Below, piece by piece: positions 1 through 7,501 of a DNA stretch of 64,000 nucleotides. The translations under genes were made by a program, and so were the position numbers. The notes below the pieces were generated by a model. The model had not been told where the DNA came from and did no database searches. It worked only from the letters and a program-made list of their open reading frames with translations. How positions within the stretch are numbered: position 1 is the first letter of the stretch; every line of letters begins with the position of its first letter. The DNA comes from an uncultured Collinsella sp. (GTDB lineage: Bacteria; Actinomycetota; Coriobacteriia; Coriobacteriales; Coriobacteriaceae), in contig CAUEQD010000001.1 of assembly GCA_959019945.1 (NCBI GenBank), positions 1-64,000 of the forward strand. The letters are read 5' to 3'.

Positions 1-157
1 TTAGAGGCTTTAGCCTGTGCGGGGCGCGCAGCGCGCCGCATCAGAAACCACCCGCTATGCGGGTGGGGCCAAACGGCTTTACAAAGCCGCCCCCTCGCCG
101 GACACTTGCGATTGTTCAGGCCGCAAGGAATCCGAGTCGAGAGGGCGGTGGTGGCGT

Positions 158-628
158 ATGGCCCAGAAGGCCTACAGCCTGTCGCACACGAAGTGGATGT
201 GCAAGTACCACGTCGTGTTCACGCCGAAGTATAGGCGCAAAGTCATCTACAACCAAATAAGGTCCGACCTTGGGGAGATCTTCAGGAAGCTCTGCCAGTA
301 CAAGGGGATAGAGATCATCGAGGGGCACCTGATGCCCGACCACGTCCACATGCTGCTGGCGATACCGCCGAAGTACAGCGTATCGAGCGTGATGGGCTAC
401 CTGAAGGGGAAGAGCTCGCTGATGATATTCGACAAGCACGCGAACATGAAGTACAAGTTCGGCAACAGGAGGTTCTGGGCCGAGGGCTACTACGTGTCCA
501 CCGTCGGCCTGAACGAGGCCACGATCGCGAAGTACATCCGGGAGCAGGAGAAGGCCGACATCGCGCTCGACCGGCTGAGCGTCAAGGAGTACGAGGACCC
601 CTTCGGCAGGGGGCCGGGGCGTAAATAG
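158..628 (+). CDS. tnpA: IS200/IS605-family Y1 transposase TnpA
   Basis: This 156-residue protein has the full length of an IS200-type TnpA. The HUH metal site is visible as H62-V-H64 within DHVHMLL. The single catalytic tyrosine is probably Y126 in KYIREQ, with Q130 completing the motif. The typical GYYVSTVG strand is also present. TnpA cuts and rejoins single-stranded DNA at the subterminal hairpins of the element. The ATG at 158 was chosen because it gives the usual MAQKAYSLSHTKW start. A longer in-frame reading from 17 only translates the hairpin-rich left end. The protein looks intact, so the copy may be active. Confidence 0.93.
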   Translation: MAQKAYSLSHTKWMCKYHVVFTPKYRRKVIYNQIRSDLGEIFRKLCQYKGIEIIEGHLMPDHVHMLLAIPPKYSVSSVMGYLKGKSSLMIFDKHANMKYKFGNRRFWAEGYYVSTVGLNEATIAKYIREQEKADIALDRLSVKEYEDPFGRGPGRK

Positions 629-737
629 CGCCGGTTTGACCGGCCCGCCACGGGTCAATCTGCAGTGCGGCCCGAACCCCGTGAGGGCCGGCGCCTTTAG
701 ACGCGTGCCGGAAATCCAAGGGTTATACCCTAAGAGC

Positions 738-762
738 AAACCACCCCTTTTAGGGGTGGTTT
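738..762. terminator. Strong hairpin at the right end of the IS200 element
   Basis: Perfect 11-bp arms AAACCACCCCT and AGGGGTGGTTT enclose a three-base loop. The hairpin could be the right-end palindrome recognised by TnpA, a terminator of tnpA, or both. Confidence 0.6.
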
Positions 763-826
763 TGATGCCAATTTGTTCGCTCTGGCCGCCGCTCGCTGCC
801 GTTACCATGGCATCGGCGGTTCCGTG

Positions 827-861
827 ATTGGTGCATTGGGGTCAGGTTACTTTGCACCAAT
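827..861. repeat. Small hairpin element at the end of the dehydrogenase gene
   Basis: The arms ATTGGTGCA and TGCACCAAT enclose a loop containing GGGGTCAGGTTAC. It touches the stop codon of the minus-strand dehydrogenase and may act as its terminator. Its GGGGTCAG core resembles the GGGGAC cores of other palindromic elements in this window. Confidence 0.45.
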
Positions 862-1859
862 TATTCGGTAACGGTGTGTTCGGGCTTGCGGTTAAAGACG
901 AGCTTGTCTACTACGGCCTGCAGCGACATGCGACGGACGGTGTCGTAGGCTTCCTGCGTGCTGTACGCACAATGGGGCGTGACAATGCAGCGCGGGTGTG
1001 AGATCAGAGCCTGGTTGGGCGCGGTCTCATCGGCGAGCACGTCGAGCGCGGCGCCGCAGATGCCGCGCGTGCCACCGCTGGCGATGCCCTCGTCCAACGC
1101 GGCGACTAGGGCATTCTCATCCACGATGGGCCCGCGGGCCGTGTTAATCAAAAATGCCGTGGGTTTCATAAGCGCAAGTTCGCGCTTGCCAATCAGCTTC
1201 TCGGTCTCGGGAATCAGCGGACAATGCAGGCTGACGATATCCGATGCGCCGAGCAGTTCATCGAGCGTTTGAGCCTTGGCGCAACCGGCGGCGGCAAGCT
1301 CTTCTGCCGTCTTGGTCGGCGCCCACACCAGTACCTTCATGCCGAGCGCTTGCGCGATGGGCACAACAGCACGCGCGATGCTGCCAAAAAAGACCAATCC
1401 CAACGTGCGGCCCTGCGTGCGATGCATGGTGTAGCCGGCAAGTGGATTCCAGGCGCCGTCGCGCACGTCGCGGTTGAGCAACGTGACCTGTCGCATCAAG
1501 TCAAGCATCAAGGCGATGGCGTGTTGAGCGACGTCGTCCGAGCAGTACCCGGGACAGTTGGTGACGGTAATGCCGTAGGAGGCCAGACGATTTACTGCCA
1601 CATGGTTCAGGCCGATGGACATGTTCGAGACGACGCGCATTCCCGCGGCTGCCATAGCGTCGGCACATGCATCGTCAACGGGACCGAACTCGCCGACAAA
1701 GCCCTCGCAGCCTGCCAGCTGCTCGGCAGTGGGGCAGACATTGGGCTCGTGCGCGCAGCCAACCAACTCAATCTGGTCGCCGCCTTCGATTGCGTCGAGC
1801 GCCGCCTGACCCGCCTCGGTCGAACCGTCGACCATGTAATAGAGCACCTTATGCTTCAC
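861..1859 (-). CDS. D-2-hydroxyacid dehydrogenase family protein
   Basis: This 332-residue protein belongs to the NAD-dependent D-isomer-specific 2-hydroxyacid dehydrogenases, which interconvert 2-keto acids and D-2-hydroxy acids. The catalytic-domain signatures are clear: Arg in NTARGPIVDE, Glu in AALDVLADE and the catalytic His in TPHCAYS. The nucleotide-binding loop is unusual. It reads GLVFFGSIAR where GxxGxGxIG is expected, so two of the usual glycines are replaced. The GTG start at 1859 follows a perfect AGGAGG with six bases of spacing. A longer in-frame ATG at 1922 has no such site. The substrate cannot be assigned. The gene stands alone, upstream of and divergent from pcrA. Confidence 0.85.
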   Translation of the reverse strand: MKHKVLYYMVDGSTEAGQAALDAIEGGDQIELVGCAHEPNVCPTAEQLAGCEGFVGEFGPVDDACADAMAAAGMRVVSNMSIGLNHVAVNRLASYGITVTNCPGYCSDDVAQHAIALMLDLMRQVTLLNRDVRDGAWNPLAGYTMHRTQGRTLGLVFFGSIARAVVPIAQALGMKVLVWAPTKTAEELAAAGCAKAQTLDELLGASDIVSLHCPLIPETEKLIGKRELALMKPTAFLINTARGPIVDENALVAALDEGIASGGTRGICGAALDVLADETAPNQALISHPRCIVTPHCAYSTQEAYDTVRRMSLQAVVDKLVFNRKPEHTVTE

Positions 1860-1925
1860 AGAGGTCCTCCTGCCATGTGGGGATGAGGTAGAAGTGGTAG
1901 ATATTCTAGCCCTCCAGGCCAATCG

Positions 1926-1994
1926 AAGTTGCGGTGGAATAGTTCCTGTTTGGGGGCCAGAAGGCTGGTTTCAGGAACTATTTCACCGCAACTT
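1926..1994. repeat. Palindromic element, family A, copy 1
   Basis: Arms of 23 bp (1926-1948 and 1972-1994) pair almost perfectly around a 23-base loop. The outer part GTTGCGGTG is shared with the copies at 22910 and 24048. The inner part reads AGTTCCTG/CAGGAACT here but AGGGACTG/CAGTCCCT in the copy at 24048, so both arms have changed together. It lies between the divergent dehydrogenase and pcrA genes. Confidence 0.8.
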
Positions 1995-2040
1995 ATTTGG
2001 GGCGCTTGGGTGGTGGCGGTGCGCGGAGTCGTGGTGTGAT

Positions 2041-2071
2041 TTGCGTCGGTGTCCGCGCGGGTCGGTATACT
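2041..2071 (+). promoter_or_regulatory. Possible pcrA promoter
   Basis: A TTGCGT box at 2041-2046 and a TATACT box at 2066-2071 are 19 bases apart, somewhat longer than ideal. They lie 60 bases before the pcrA start. Confidence 0.4.
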
Positions 2072-2132
2072 GGTACGGCTCAAACTATGGCGCCGCCCGC
2101 AGGCGCGCCGTCCGTCAGATGAGGAGTCGCCC

Positions 2133-5033
2133 ATGACCCAGCCCTTGCCCTGGGAAAAGAACGCCGCGGTACCCGTGCCGCCTGCGCCGGAACCCGTGCC
2201 GCTCGATGCATACACCGCCCCCGCTGCGCCGGAGCCCGAGCTCGTTCCGCTCGACATCTACGACGCTCCCGCGCCGGCACCCAAGCCCACCAAGCCGCTC
2301 GTCGACATCGACAGCCTTAATCCCGCCCAGCGCGAGGCCGTCCTGACCACCGAGGGTCCGTTGCTGGTCCTTGCCGGCGCCGGCTCGGGCAAGACCCGCG
2401 TCTTGACCTTTCGCATCGCACATATGCTCGGCGACCTGGGCGTTAAGCCCTGGCAGATCCTTGCCATCACGTTTACCAACAAGGCCGCGGCTGAGATGCG
2501 CGAGCGTCTGGCGGCACTCATCCCCAGCGGTACCCGCGGCATGTGGGTGTGCACCTTCCATGCTATGTGCGTGCGCATGCTGCGCGAGGACGCTGACCTG
2601 CTGGGCTACACCGGTCAGTTCACCATCTACGATGACGACGATTCCAAGCGCATGGTGCGCGATATTATGCAGGCGCTCGGTATCGAGCAAAAGCAATTCC
2701 CCATCAATATGATCCGCAGCAAGATCAGTTCGGCCAAAAACGCCATGATCGGCCCCGAGGACATGCTCAAATCCGCCGATAGCCCCAATGACAAAAAGGC
2801 CGCGCAGGTCTACCTGGAGCTGGAGCGCCGCCTGCGCGCCGCCAACGCGATGGACTTCGACGACCTGCTCGTGCGCACGCTCGAGCTGCTGCGCACCCGC
2901 CCCGAGGTGCTCGACAAGTATCAAGAGCGCTTCCGCTACATTAGCGTCGACGAGTATCAGGACACCAACCACGTCCAGTACGAGATCGCCAACCTGCTGG
3001 CCGCCAAGTACCAAAACCTCATGGTTGTGGGCGACGACGACCAGTCCATTTATAGCTGGCGTGGCGCCGACATCACCAATATCCTGGACTTTGAGAAGGA
3101 CTTTAAAAACTGCAAGACCGTCAAGCTGGAGCAGAACTATCGCTCCACGGGTCACATCCTGAGCGCCGCCAATGCCGTTGTTCGCCACAACTCGCAGCGC
3201 AAGGACAAGCGCCTGTTTACGGCCGAGGGCGATGGCGAGAAGATTCAGGCCTTCCAGGCGAGCGACGAGCGCGACGAGGGCCGCTGGATTGCCGGCGAGA
3301 TCGAAAAGTTGCACTCCAAGGGTACGAGCTACGACGACATCGCTGTGTTCTACCGCACCAACGCCCAGTCGCGTATTCTCGAAGATATGTTCCTGCGCGC
3401 GGGCGTGCCCTACAAGATCGTGGGCGGCACGCGATTCTTCGACCGTGCCGAGATCCGCGACGTCATGGCCTACCTCAAGATGATCGTGAACCCGGCCGAC
3501 GAGATGAGCGTCAAGCGTGTCATCAACACGCCGCGCCGCGGCATCGGCTCCACCTCGATCCAAAAGATTGAGCAGCTGGCGCGCGACAATCGTTGCTCGT
3601 TCTTCCAGGCTTGCGAGATCGCGTGCGCCGAGACCGGTATGTTTAGCGCCAAGGTGCGCAATGGCCTGTCGAGCTTTGTGTCGCTGGTGCGCGAGGGTCG
3701 CCGCATGAGCGGCGAGCTCAAGGACGTCGTCGAGATGATTGTCGATAAGACGGGTCTGCTGCAGGCGTTTCGCGCCGAGGGCACCATGGAGTCCGAGAGC
3801 CGCGCCGAGAACATCCAGGAATTCCTGGGCGTCGCCGCCGAATTTGAGGAGACGCACGAGGATATCGAGGGTACGCTCGAGAGCTTGGAAGAGCTGCGCG
3901 CGGCCGGTGTTGCCGACGTGCCTGCCGGCGCCGAGTCCGAGCCCGTCGTGGTGAGTGCGCCCGCGCCCGAGCCGGGACCGTCCGCTCCGGCATCCTCGTT
4001 TGAGGCACTTGTCGGCGCTCGTGACGCCGCGGGCTCCAATCCGCTCGATAGCCTAGCCGCCCCGGCGCTCTCGCCGCAGGATGCCCTGGCCGCCGCCATC
4101 GCGGGCAACGCGTATGCCGTGCCAACAGAGCTACCGGCGGGCGCCGTGCATGCCGACGAGATCGAGCGCACCTACGGTCCGCTCACCTGTAAGGCGCTGC
4201 CGGCACTCATGGAGTGGCTGGCCCTGCGCTCCGACTTGGATTCCCTGGCCGGCGAGACGCATGCCATTACCATGATGACCATCCACTCCGCCAAGGGCCT
4301 GGAGTTCCCGGCGGTGTTCGTGGCCGGCATGGAGGAGGGCATCTTCCCGCACGTGCACGACTTTGGCGGCAGCGATGACCCGGGCAAGCTCGAGGAGGAG
4401 CGTCGCCTGGCCTACGTTGCCATCACGCGTGCCCGTAAGCGCCTGTTCCTGACCTATGCGGCCACGCGTCGCACCTACGGCTCGACCTCTGCCAACCCGC
4501 GCTCTCGCTTCCTCAACGAGATTCCGTTTGAGGATATCGAGTTTAGCGGTATCGGTTCTGCCGGTTTTGAGGGCACGGGCTGGGAGAAGCGCGGCGACCG
4601 TCACGGCACCTTTGGCTCGGGCATGGGCTCGGATATGTATGGCGGCAAGGTGTTCGGTTCGCATACGCGCTCGACCGGTGGTTCCGGTTCGCGCGGCGGA
4701 TCGAGCTTCGACGATTTCTTTGGTGGCAGCACCTATGGCACCGAGCGCCATCGCGGGGTTTCGCCCGACGCCGGCCGTGTTGCCTCGACCTTTGGTTCGG
4801 GCGCGCCGCGAGCCAAAAAGCCGTCATCTAAGGTGTCGCCGACGGTTGAGCGCAAGGTCGATCGCGCCAGTGCATCGCAGGACTTTGCCGCGGGCGATAC
4901 CGTGAGCCACAAGACCTTTGGCACGGGTACCGTGATCTCGGTCGCCGGAGACATGATCGAGGTTCAATTCGAAAAGACCGGCCAGACCAAAAAGCTTATG
5001 AAGGGCTTTGCGCCGATCGTCAAGCTATCGTAA
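2133..5033 (+). CDS. pcrA: ATP-dependent DNA helicase, UvrD/PcrA family
   Basis: This 966-residue superfamily 1A 3'-5' helicase acts in repair and in removing proteins from DNA. A Pro/Ala-rich N-terminal extension of about 58 residues precedes the Q motif (LNPAQREAV, 62-70). The Walker A motif is GAGSGKT (82-88), the Walker B motif is VDEYQD (D273-E274), and motif V lies in IHSAKGLEFPAVF near residue 720. A low-complexity Ala/Pro/Glu insert sits around residues 605-665, and a Gly/Ser-rich stretch precedes the C-terminal Tudor-like domain (GDTVSHKTFGTGTV). The last domain is typical of PcrA/UvrD and binds RNA polymerase. The ATG at 2133 follows GAGGAG. The protein is longer than typical PcrA (about 740 residues) because of the extension and inserts. 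Confidence 0.95.
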   Translation: MTQPLPWEKNAAVPVPPAPEPVPLDAYTAPAAPEPELVPLDIYDAPAPAPKPTKPLVDIDSLNPAQREAVLTTEGPLLVLAGAGSGKTRVLTFRIAHMLGDLGVKPWQILAITFTNKAAAEMRERLAALIPSGTRGMWVCTFHAMCVRMLREDADLLGYTGQFTIYDDDDSKRMVRDIMQALGIEQKQFPINMIRSKISSAKNAMIGPEDMLKSADSPNDKKAAQVYLELERRLRAANAMDFDDLLVRTLELLRTRPEVLDKYQERFRYISVDEYQDTNHVQYEIANLLAAKYQNLMVVGDDDQSIYSWRGADITNILDFEKDFKNCKTVKLEQNYRSTGHILSAANAVVRHNSQRKDKRLFTAEGDGEKIQAFQASDERDEGRWIAGEIEKLHSKGTSYDDIAVFYRTNAQSRILEDMFLRAGVPYKIVGGTRFFDRAEIRDVMAYLKMIVNPADEMSVKRVINTPRRGIGSTSIQKIEQLARDNRCSFFQACEIACAETGMFSAKVRNGLSSFVSLVREGRRMSGELKDVVEMIVDKTGLLQAFRAEGTMESESRAENIQEFLGVAAEFEETHEDIEGTLESLEELRAAGVADVPAGAESEPVVVSAPAPEPGPSAPASSFEALVGARDAAGSNPLDSLAAPALSPQDALAAAIAGNAYAVPTELPAGAVHADEIERTYGPLTCKALPALMEWLALRSDLDSLAGETHAITMMTIHSAKGLEFPAVFVAGMEEGIFPHVHDFGGSDDPGKLEEERRLAYVAITRARKRLFLTYAATRRTYGSTSANPRSRFLNEIPFEDIEFSGIGSAGFEGTGWEKRGDRHGTFGSGMGSDMYGGKVFGSHTRSTGGSGSRGGSSFDDFFGGSTYGTERHRGVSPDAGRVASTFGSGAPRAKKPSSKVSPTVERKVDRASASQDFAAGDTVSHKTFGTGTVISVAGDMIEVQFEKTGQTKKLMKGFAPIVKLS

Positions 5034-5040
5034 TCCCGGC

Positions 5041-5170
5041 GGGCCTGGGCGGGCGTATGGGGCAACATCGCCTGCACGGGCAGTCCTGCGCAAGACGGAG
5101 GCCACATTAAGTGGCCTCCTTTGCGTGCGGAACTCGCGATCGATGTTGCCCCATACGCCCGCCCAGGCCC
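5041..5170. repeat. Long inverted repeat with perfect 30-bp arms
   Basis: Bases 5041-5070 are the exact reverse complement of 5141-5170. Inside lies a second hairpin, GGAGGCCAC/GTGGCCTCC, around 5096-5120. The whole 130 bp could fold into one cruciform-like structure. It begins a few bases after the pcrA stop codon and could end transcription, but the arms are far longer than a normal terminator needs. Confidence 0.85.
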
Positions 5171-5253
5171 TTAGATAACGTTGCTTGCGAACGTCGCCTT
5201 GCTCGTCCGCTTTTTGATCTGGAGAGCCGGGCGGGCTGAATACTTAGACATGG

Positions 5254-5291
5254 CAAGGGGCTCCCCCGTTAAAGAACGGGGGAGCCCCTTG
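5254..5291. terminator. Hairpin, first of two near-identical copies
   Basis: Perfect 17-bp arms (5254-5270 and 5275-5291) surround a four-base loop. The gap from 5034 to 5474 between convergent pcrA and manA holds this hairpin, its second copy at 5372 and the 130-bp inverted repeat at 5041. I see no gene in it. Confidence 0.75.
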
Positions 5292-5371
5292 TGCTTTGGC
5301 CTTTGATGATTGAACGTTTTATGCTGTTCAGCATCATTTCAATTAGTTACTAAAATGTTTATGAAATGAGG

Positions 5372-5409
5372 CAAGGGGCTCCCCCGTTGATGAGTGGGGG
5401 AGCCCCTTG
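5372..5409. terminator. Hairpin, second of two near-identical copies
   Basis: The arms CAAGGGGCTCCCCC and GGGGGAGCCCCTTG enclose a ten-base loop and are followed by a T-rich stretch on the plus strand. The stem sequence repeats that at 5254. It probably serves both pcrA and the convergent manA. Confidence 0.75.
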
Positions 5410-5474
5410 TTGCTTTTTAGCTTGTTGTCCCAAACCCCGCGCCCCATCCCGGCGAGCGCTCGGGGATCGGTAGC

Positions 5475-6407
5475 TTACAGGTGGCTGATGATCAGTTCCA
5501 TCTTGCCTTCGAGGTCGATGGAGCTGACGGTGCTCGGAGCCAGCAGGTGGCTTCCCTTGTGGACGGGGTCGCCGCAGACGGTGCCTTCGCCGTCGATGAC
5601 CGACAGACACATGAAGGGCCAGCGCTGGTCGAGGGTCTTGCTGCCGTCGACACGCACGCGATCGACGGTGTAGCAGGAGTTAGACTCGAGCTCGGTCACG
5701 CCATCGACCTCGGGCGCGGTCACCGTGCCGTCGGTCGGTGCCTGCGCGTTAAAGTTGATGCAATCGAGGCTCTGCTCAATGTGCAGCGGGCGCAGCTTGC
5801 CGTCGGTGCCGGGGCGGTCGTAGTCGTACAGGCGATACGTCACGTCGCTCGACTGCTGCGTCTCCAAAATGAGCGTGCCGGTCTTGATGGCGTGCACGGT
5901 ACCGGAATCAATCTGGAAAAAGTCGCCCTTGTGAATCGGCAGCACGTTGAGCATGTCGTCCCAACGGCCTTCCTCGATCATCTGTGCGGCCTCGGCGCGG
6001 TCTTTGGCACGCTGGCCGACGATGATCGTGGAGCCGGGCTCGCAGTCCAGCACATACCAGCACTCGGTTTTGCCCAGACTGCCGTTCTCGTGCTCGGCGG
6101 CGTACTCGTCGTTGGGGTGAATCTGGATCGAAAGGTCGTCCTTGGCGTCCAGAATCTTGATGAGCAGCGGGAACTCCTTGCCCTCGCAATTGCCAAAGAG
6201 CTCGCGGTGCTCGGCCCACAGCCACGAAAGTGTGTGGCCTGCATACGGGCCCTCCGCAATCTGGCAGTCGCCGTTGGGGTGGGCCGAGATGGCCCAGCAC
6301 TCACCGATGGGACCTTCGGGAATGTCGTAGCCAAATACGGTTTCGAGCTGGCGGCCGCCCCAGATCTTCTCGTGGAAGATCGGCGTGAGTTTAATCAAAT
6401 CGGACAT
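5475..6407 (-). CDS. manA: Mannose-6-phosphate isomerase, class I
   Basis: This 310-residue cupin-type zinc enzyme interconverts mannose 6-phosphate and fructose 6-phosphate. The metal site is visible in SIQIHPNDEYA (Q-x-H) and in the following glutamate in KTECWYVLD. The later His of GTVHAIKTGT completes the usual pattern. The length suits the short Firmicutes-type enzymes (about 315 residues). The ATG at 6407 follows GGGAG with seven bases of spacing. The alternative ATG at 6413 is too close to that site. It lies just beyond the GntR gene on the same strand and next to a phospho-glycosidase/PTS operon, as gmuF does in the Bacillus glucomannan operon. Confidence 0.93.
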   Translation of the reverse strand: MSDLIKLTPIFHEKIWGGRQLETVFGYDIPEGPIGECWAISAHPNGDCQIAEGPYAGHTLSWLWAEHRELFGNCEGKEFPLLIKILDAKDDLSIQIHPNDEYAAEHENGSLGKTECWYVLDCEPGSTIIVGQRAKDRAEAAQMIEEGRWDDMLNVLPIHKGDFFQIDSGTVHAIKTGTLILETQQSSDVTYRLYDYDRPGTDGKLRPLHIEQSLDCINFNAQAPTDGTVTAPEVDGVTELESNSCYTVDRVRVDGSKTLDQRWPFMCLSVIDGEGTVCGDPVHKGSHLLAPSTVSSIDLEGKMELIISHL

Positions 6408-6479
6408 GTGCATACTCCCATAAGGTTGTGCGGGTGCCGCGTAAGACAGCTCAAAACGAGCACCCACCGGATTGCAAAA

Positions 6480-7199
6480 CTAGGCCAGCGTTACGTTGTG
6501 CAGCTCAAAGCGGTCGCCTACGTTGTGCGAGATAGAATATTCAAACGCGGTGCCGCTATCCAAGAAGCCAATCTGGTTGAGTTCGAGCAGGGGAGAGCCG
6601 GGTTTGGTATCCAGGCGCTCAGCCTCTTCCTCAGTTGCCGCGACGGCGCGAATGGTGCGGTGGAAACTCGAGATCTTGAGTCCGCACTGCTCGCGGATGA
6701 AGCTGTAGACCGACGCGTACAGGTCTTTTTTCTTAAGACCCGGAATCAGCTCGAGTGGCATATAGGTGTACTCGATAACGATGGGCTGACCATCGACCTC
6801 GCGTACGCGCACGATGTGATAGGCAAAGTCGTCTTCGGCCATTCCCAGCTGGGTCGCAACCTCTGCCGGCGGATTGACGATCGAGAAATCGTAGACCACC
6901 GAGGTCACCTTCTCCCCGCGATGCTCGTACGAAAAGCCTTGGGCGCGGTCGTTCTTGCCTTGGAAAAACACCTGGCCAGGAAGCCCCGCCGTGTCCTTAA
7001 CGTAGGTGCCCGATCCGCGCCGGCTGGTAATTAGGCCTTCCTCGGTGATTTGCTCAATAGCTCGTTTGACGGTGATTTTGGAAACGCCATAGAGCTCGCA
7101 GAACTCAACGACGGTGGGTAGCTTGTCGCCCGGTTTAAGAGCGCCGTCCTCGATGCTTCGACGGATATCTGCAGCTATCGCCTCGTATTTGGGAATCAT
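6480..7199 (-). CDS. GntR/HutC-family regulator of the adjacent PTS operon
   Basis: This 239-residue protein has an N-terminal winged helix (residues about 5-70, with VSKITVKRAIEQITEEGLI as the recognition region). A UTRA effector domain covers about 90-235. UTRA regulators usually sense a phosphorylated sugar. The gene is divergent from the GH1/EIICBA operon and is followed at 72 bases by manA on the same strand, so it likely controls both. The start ATG follows GGGAGG. GmuR of Bacillus holds the corresponding position in the gmu locus. Confidence 0.9.
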   Translation of the reverse strand: MIPKYEAIAADIRRSIEDGALKPGDKLPTVVEFCELYGVSKITVKRAIEQITEEGLITSRRGSGTYVKDTAGLPGQVFFQGKNDRAQGFSYEHRGEKVTSVVYDFSIVNPPAEVATQLGMAEDDFAYHIVRVREVDGQPIVIEYTYMPLELIPGLKKKDLYASVYSFIREQCGLKISSFHRTIRAVAATEEEAERLDTKPGSPLLELNQIGFLDSGTAFEYSISHNVGDRFELHNVTLA

Positions 7200-7307
7200 G
7201 TAATCCTCCCTTCATATTTGCGTTGATATAAAGAGAGTATACCTACTTAAAAAGCATCCATATGGCTTTCATCAAAGAAGTTCGATAAAGAAAAATAAAA
7301 AAGACGC

Positions 7308-7335
7308 TTTACATAATAAATTAGAGCGCTATAGT
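7308..7335 (+). promoter_or_regulatory. Probable promoter of the GH1-PTS operon
   Basis: TTTACA at 7308-7313 and TATAGT at 7330-7335 are 16 bases apart in AT-rich DNA. The leader then contains the inverted repeat at 7379-7467. The 302-bp gap 7200-7501 holds only this promoter, the inverted repeat and presumably the divergent gntR promoter. Confidence 0.55.
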
Positions 7336-7378
7336 TACAGACAACAAGCGAGATGCATTGGCGTTTGCTTGTGCTGTT

Positions 7379-7467
7379 TGGGGACAGTTTTGTTTTGGCG
7401 GGTTGGATATCGGTATGACCGGTGCGCGCCCGCGCCGGATAACCTGCCAAAGCAAACCCGTCTCCAA
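7379..7467. repeat. Inverted-repeat element, GGGGAC family
   Basis: The 27-bp arms at 7379-7405 and 7441-7467 match with five mismatches and share TTGG-GAC and TTTGGC-GGTT cores. The element is in the leader of the GH1 gene. A related short hairpin lies at 11316-11357 upstream of the ROK gene of the same locus. Confidence 0.7.
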
Positions 7468-7501
7468 CCGGAAGCTCTAGAACACGAAAGCGAGGACTTT
7501 G

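Larger units (their letters stand above)
1..763 (+). mobile_element. IS200-type insertion element (outer ends not resolved)
   Basis: The element carries one Y1 transposase gene and no tnpB partner. Both flanks are rich in short hairpins: GGCGCGC/GCGCGCC at 23-37, CCACCCGC/GCGGGTGG at 48-66, CGGCTTT/AAAGCCG at 74-89, GCCGGT/ACCGGC at 630-644, and a strong hairpin at 738-762. IS200/IS605 elements have subterminal palindromes rather than terminal inverted repeats, which fits. The left end may lie outside the window and no target duplication is expected, so the limits are approximate. Confidence 0.7.

Noticed and set aside
2115..3857. Minus-strand open frame of 580 codons opposite pcrA
   Set aside because: pcrA carries all helicase motifs. 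The antisense frame is repetitive Leu/Val/Ala/His sequence.
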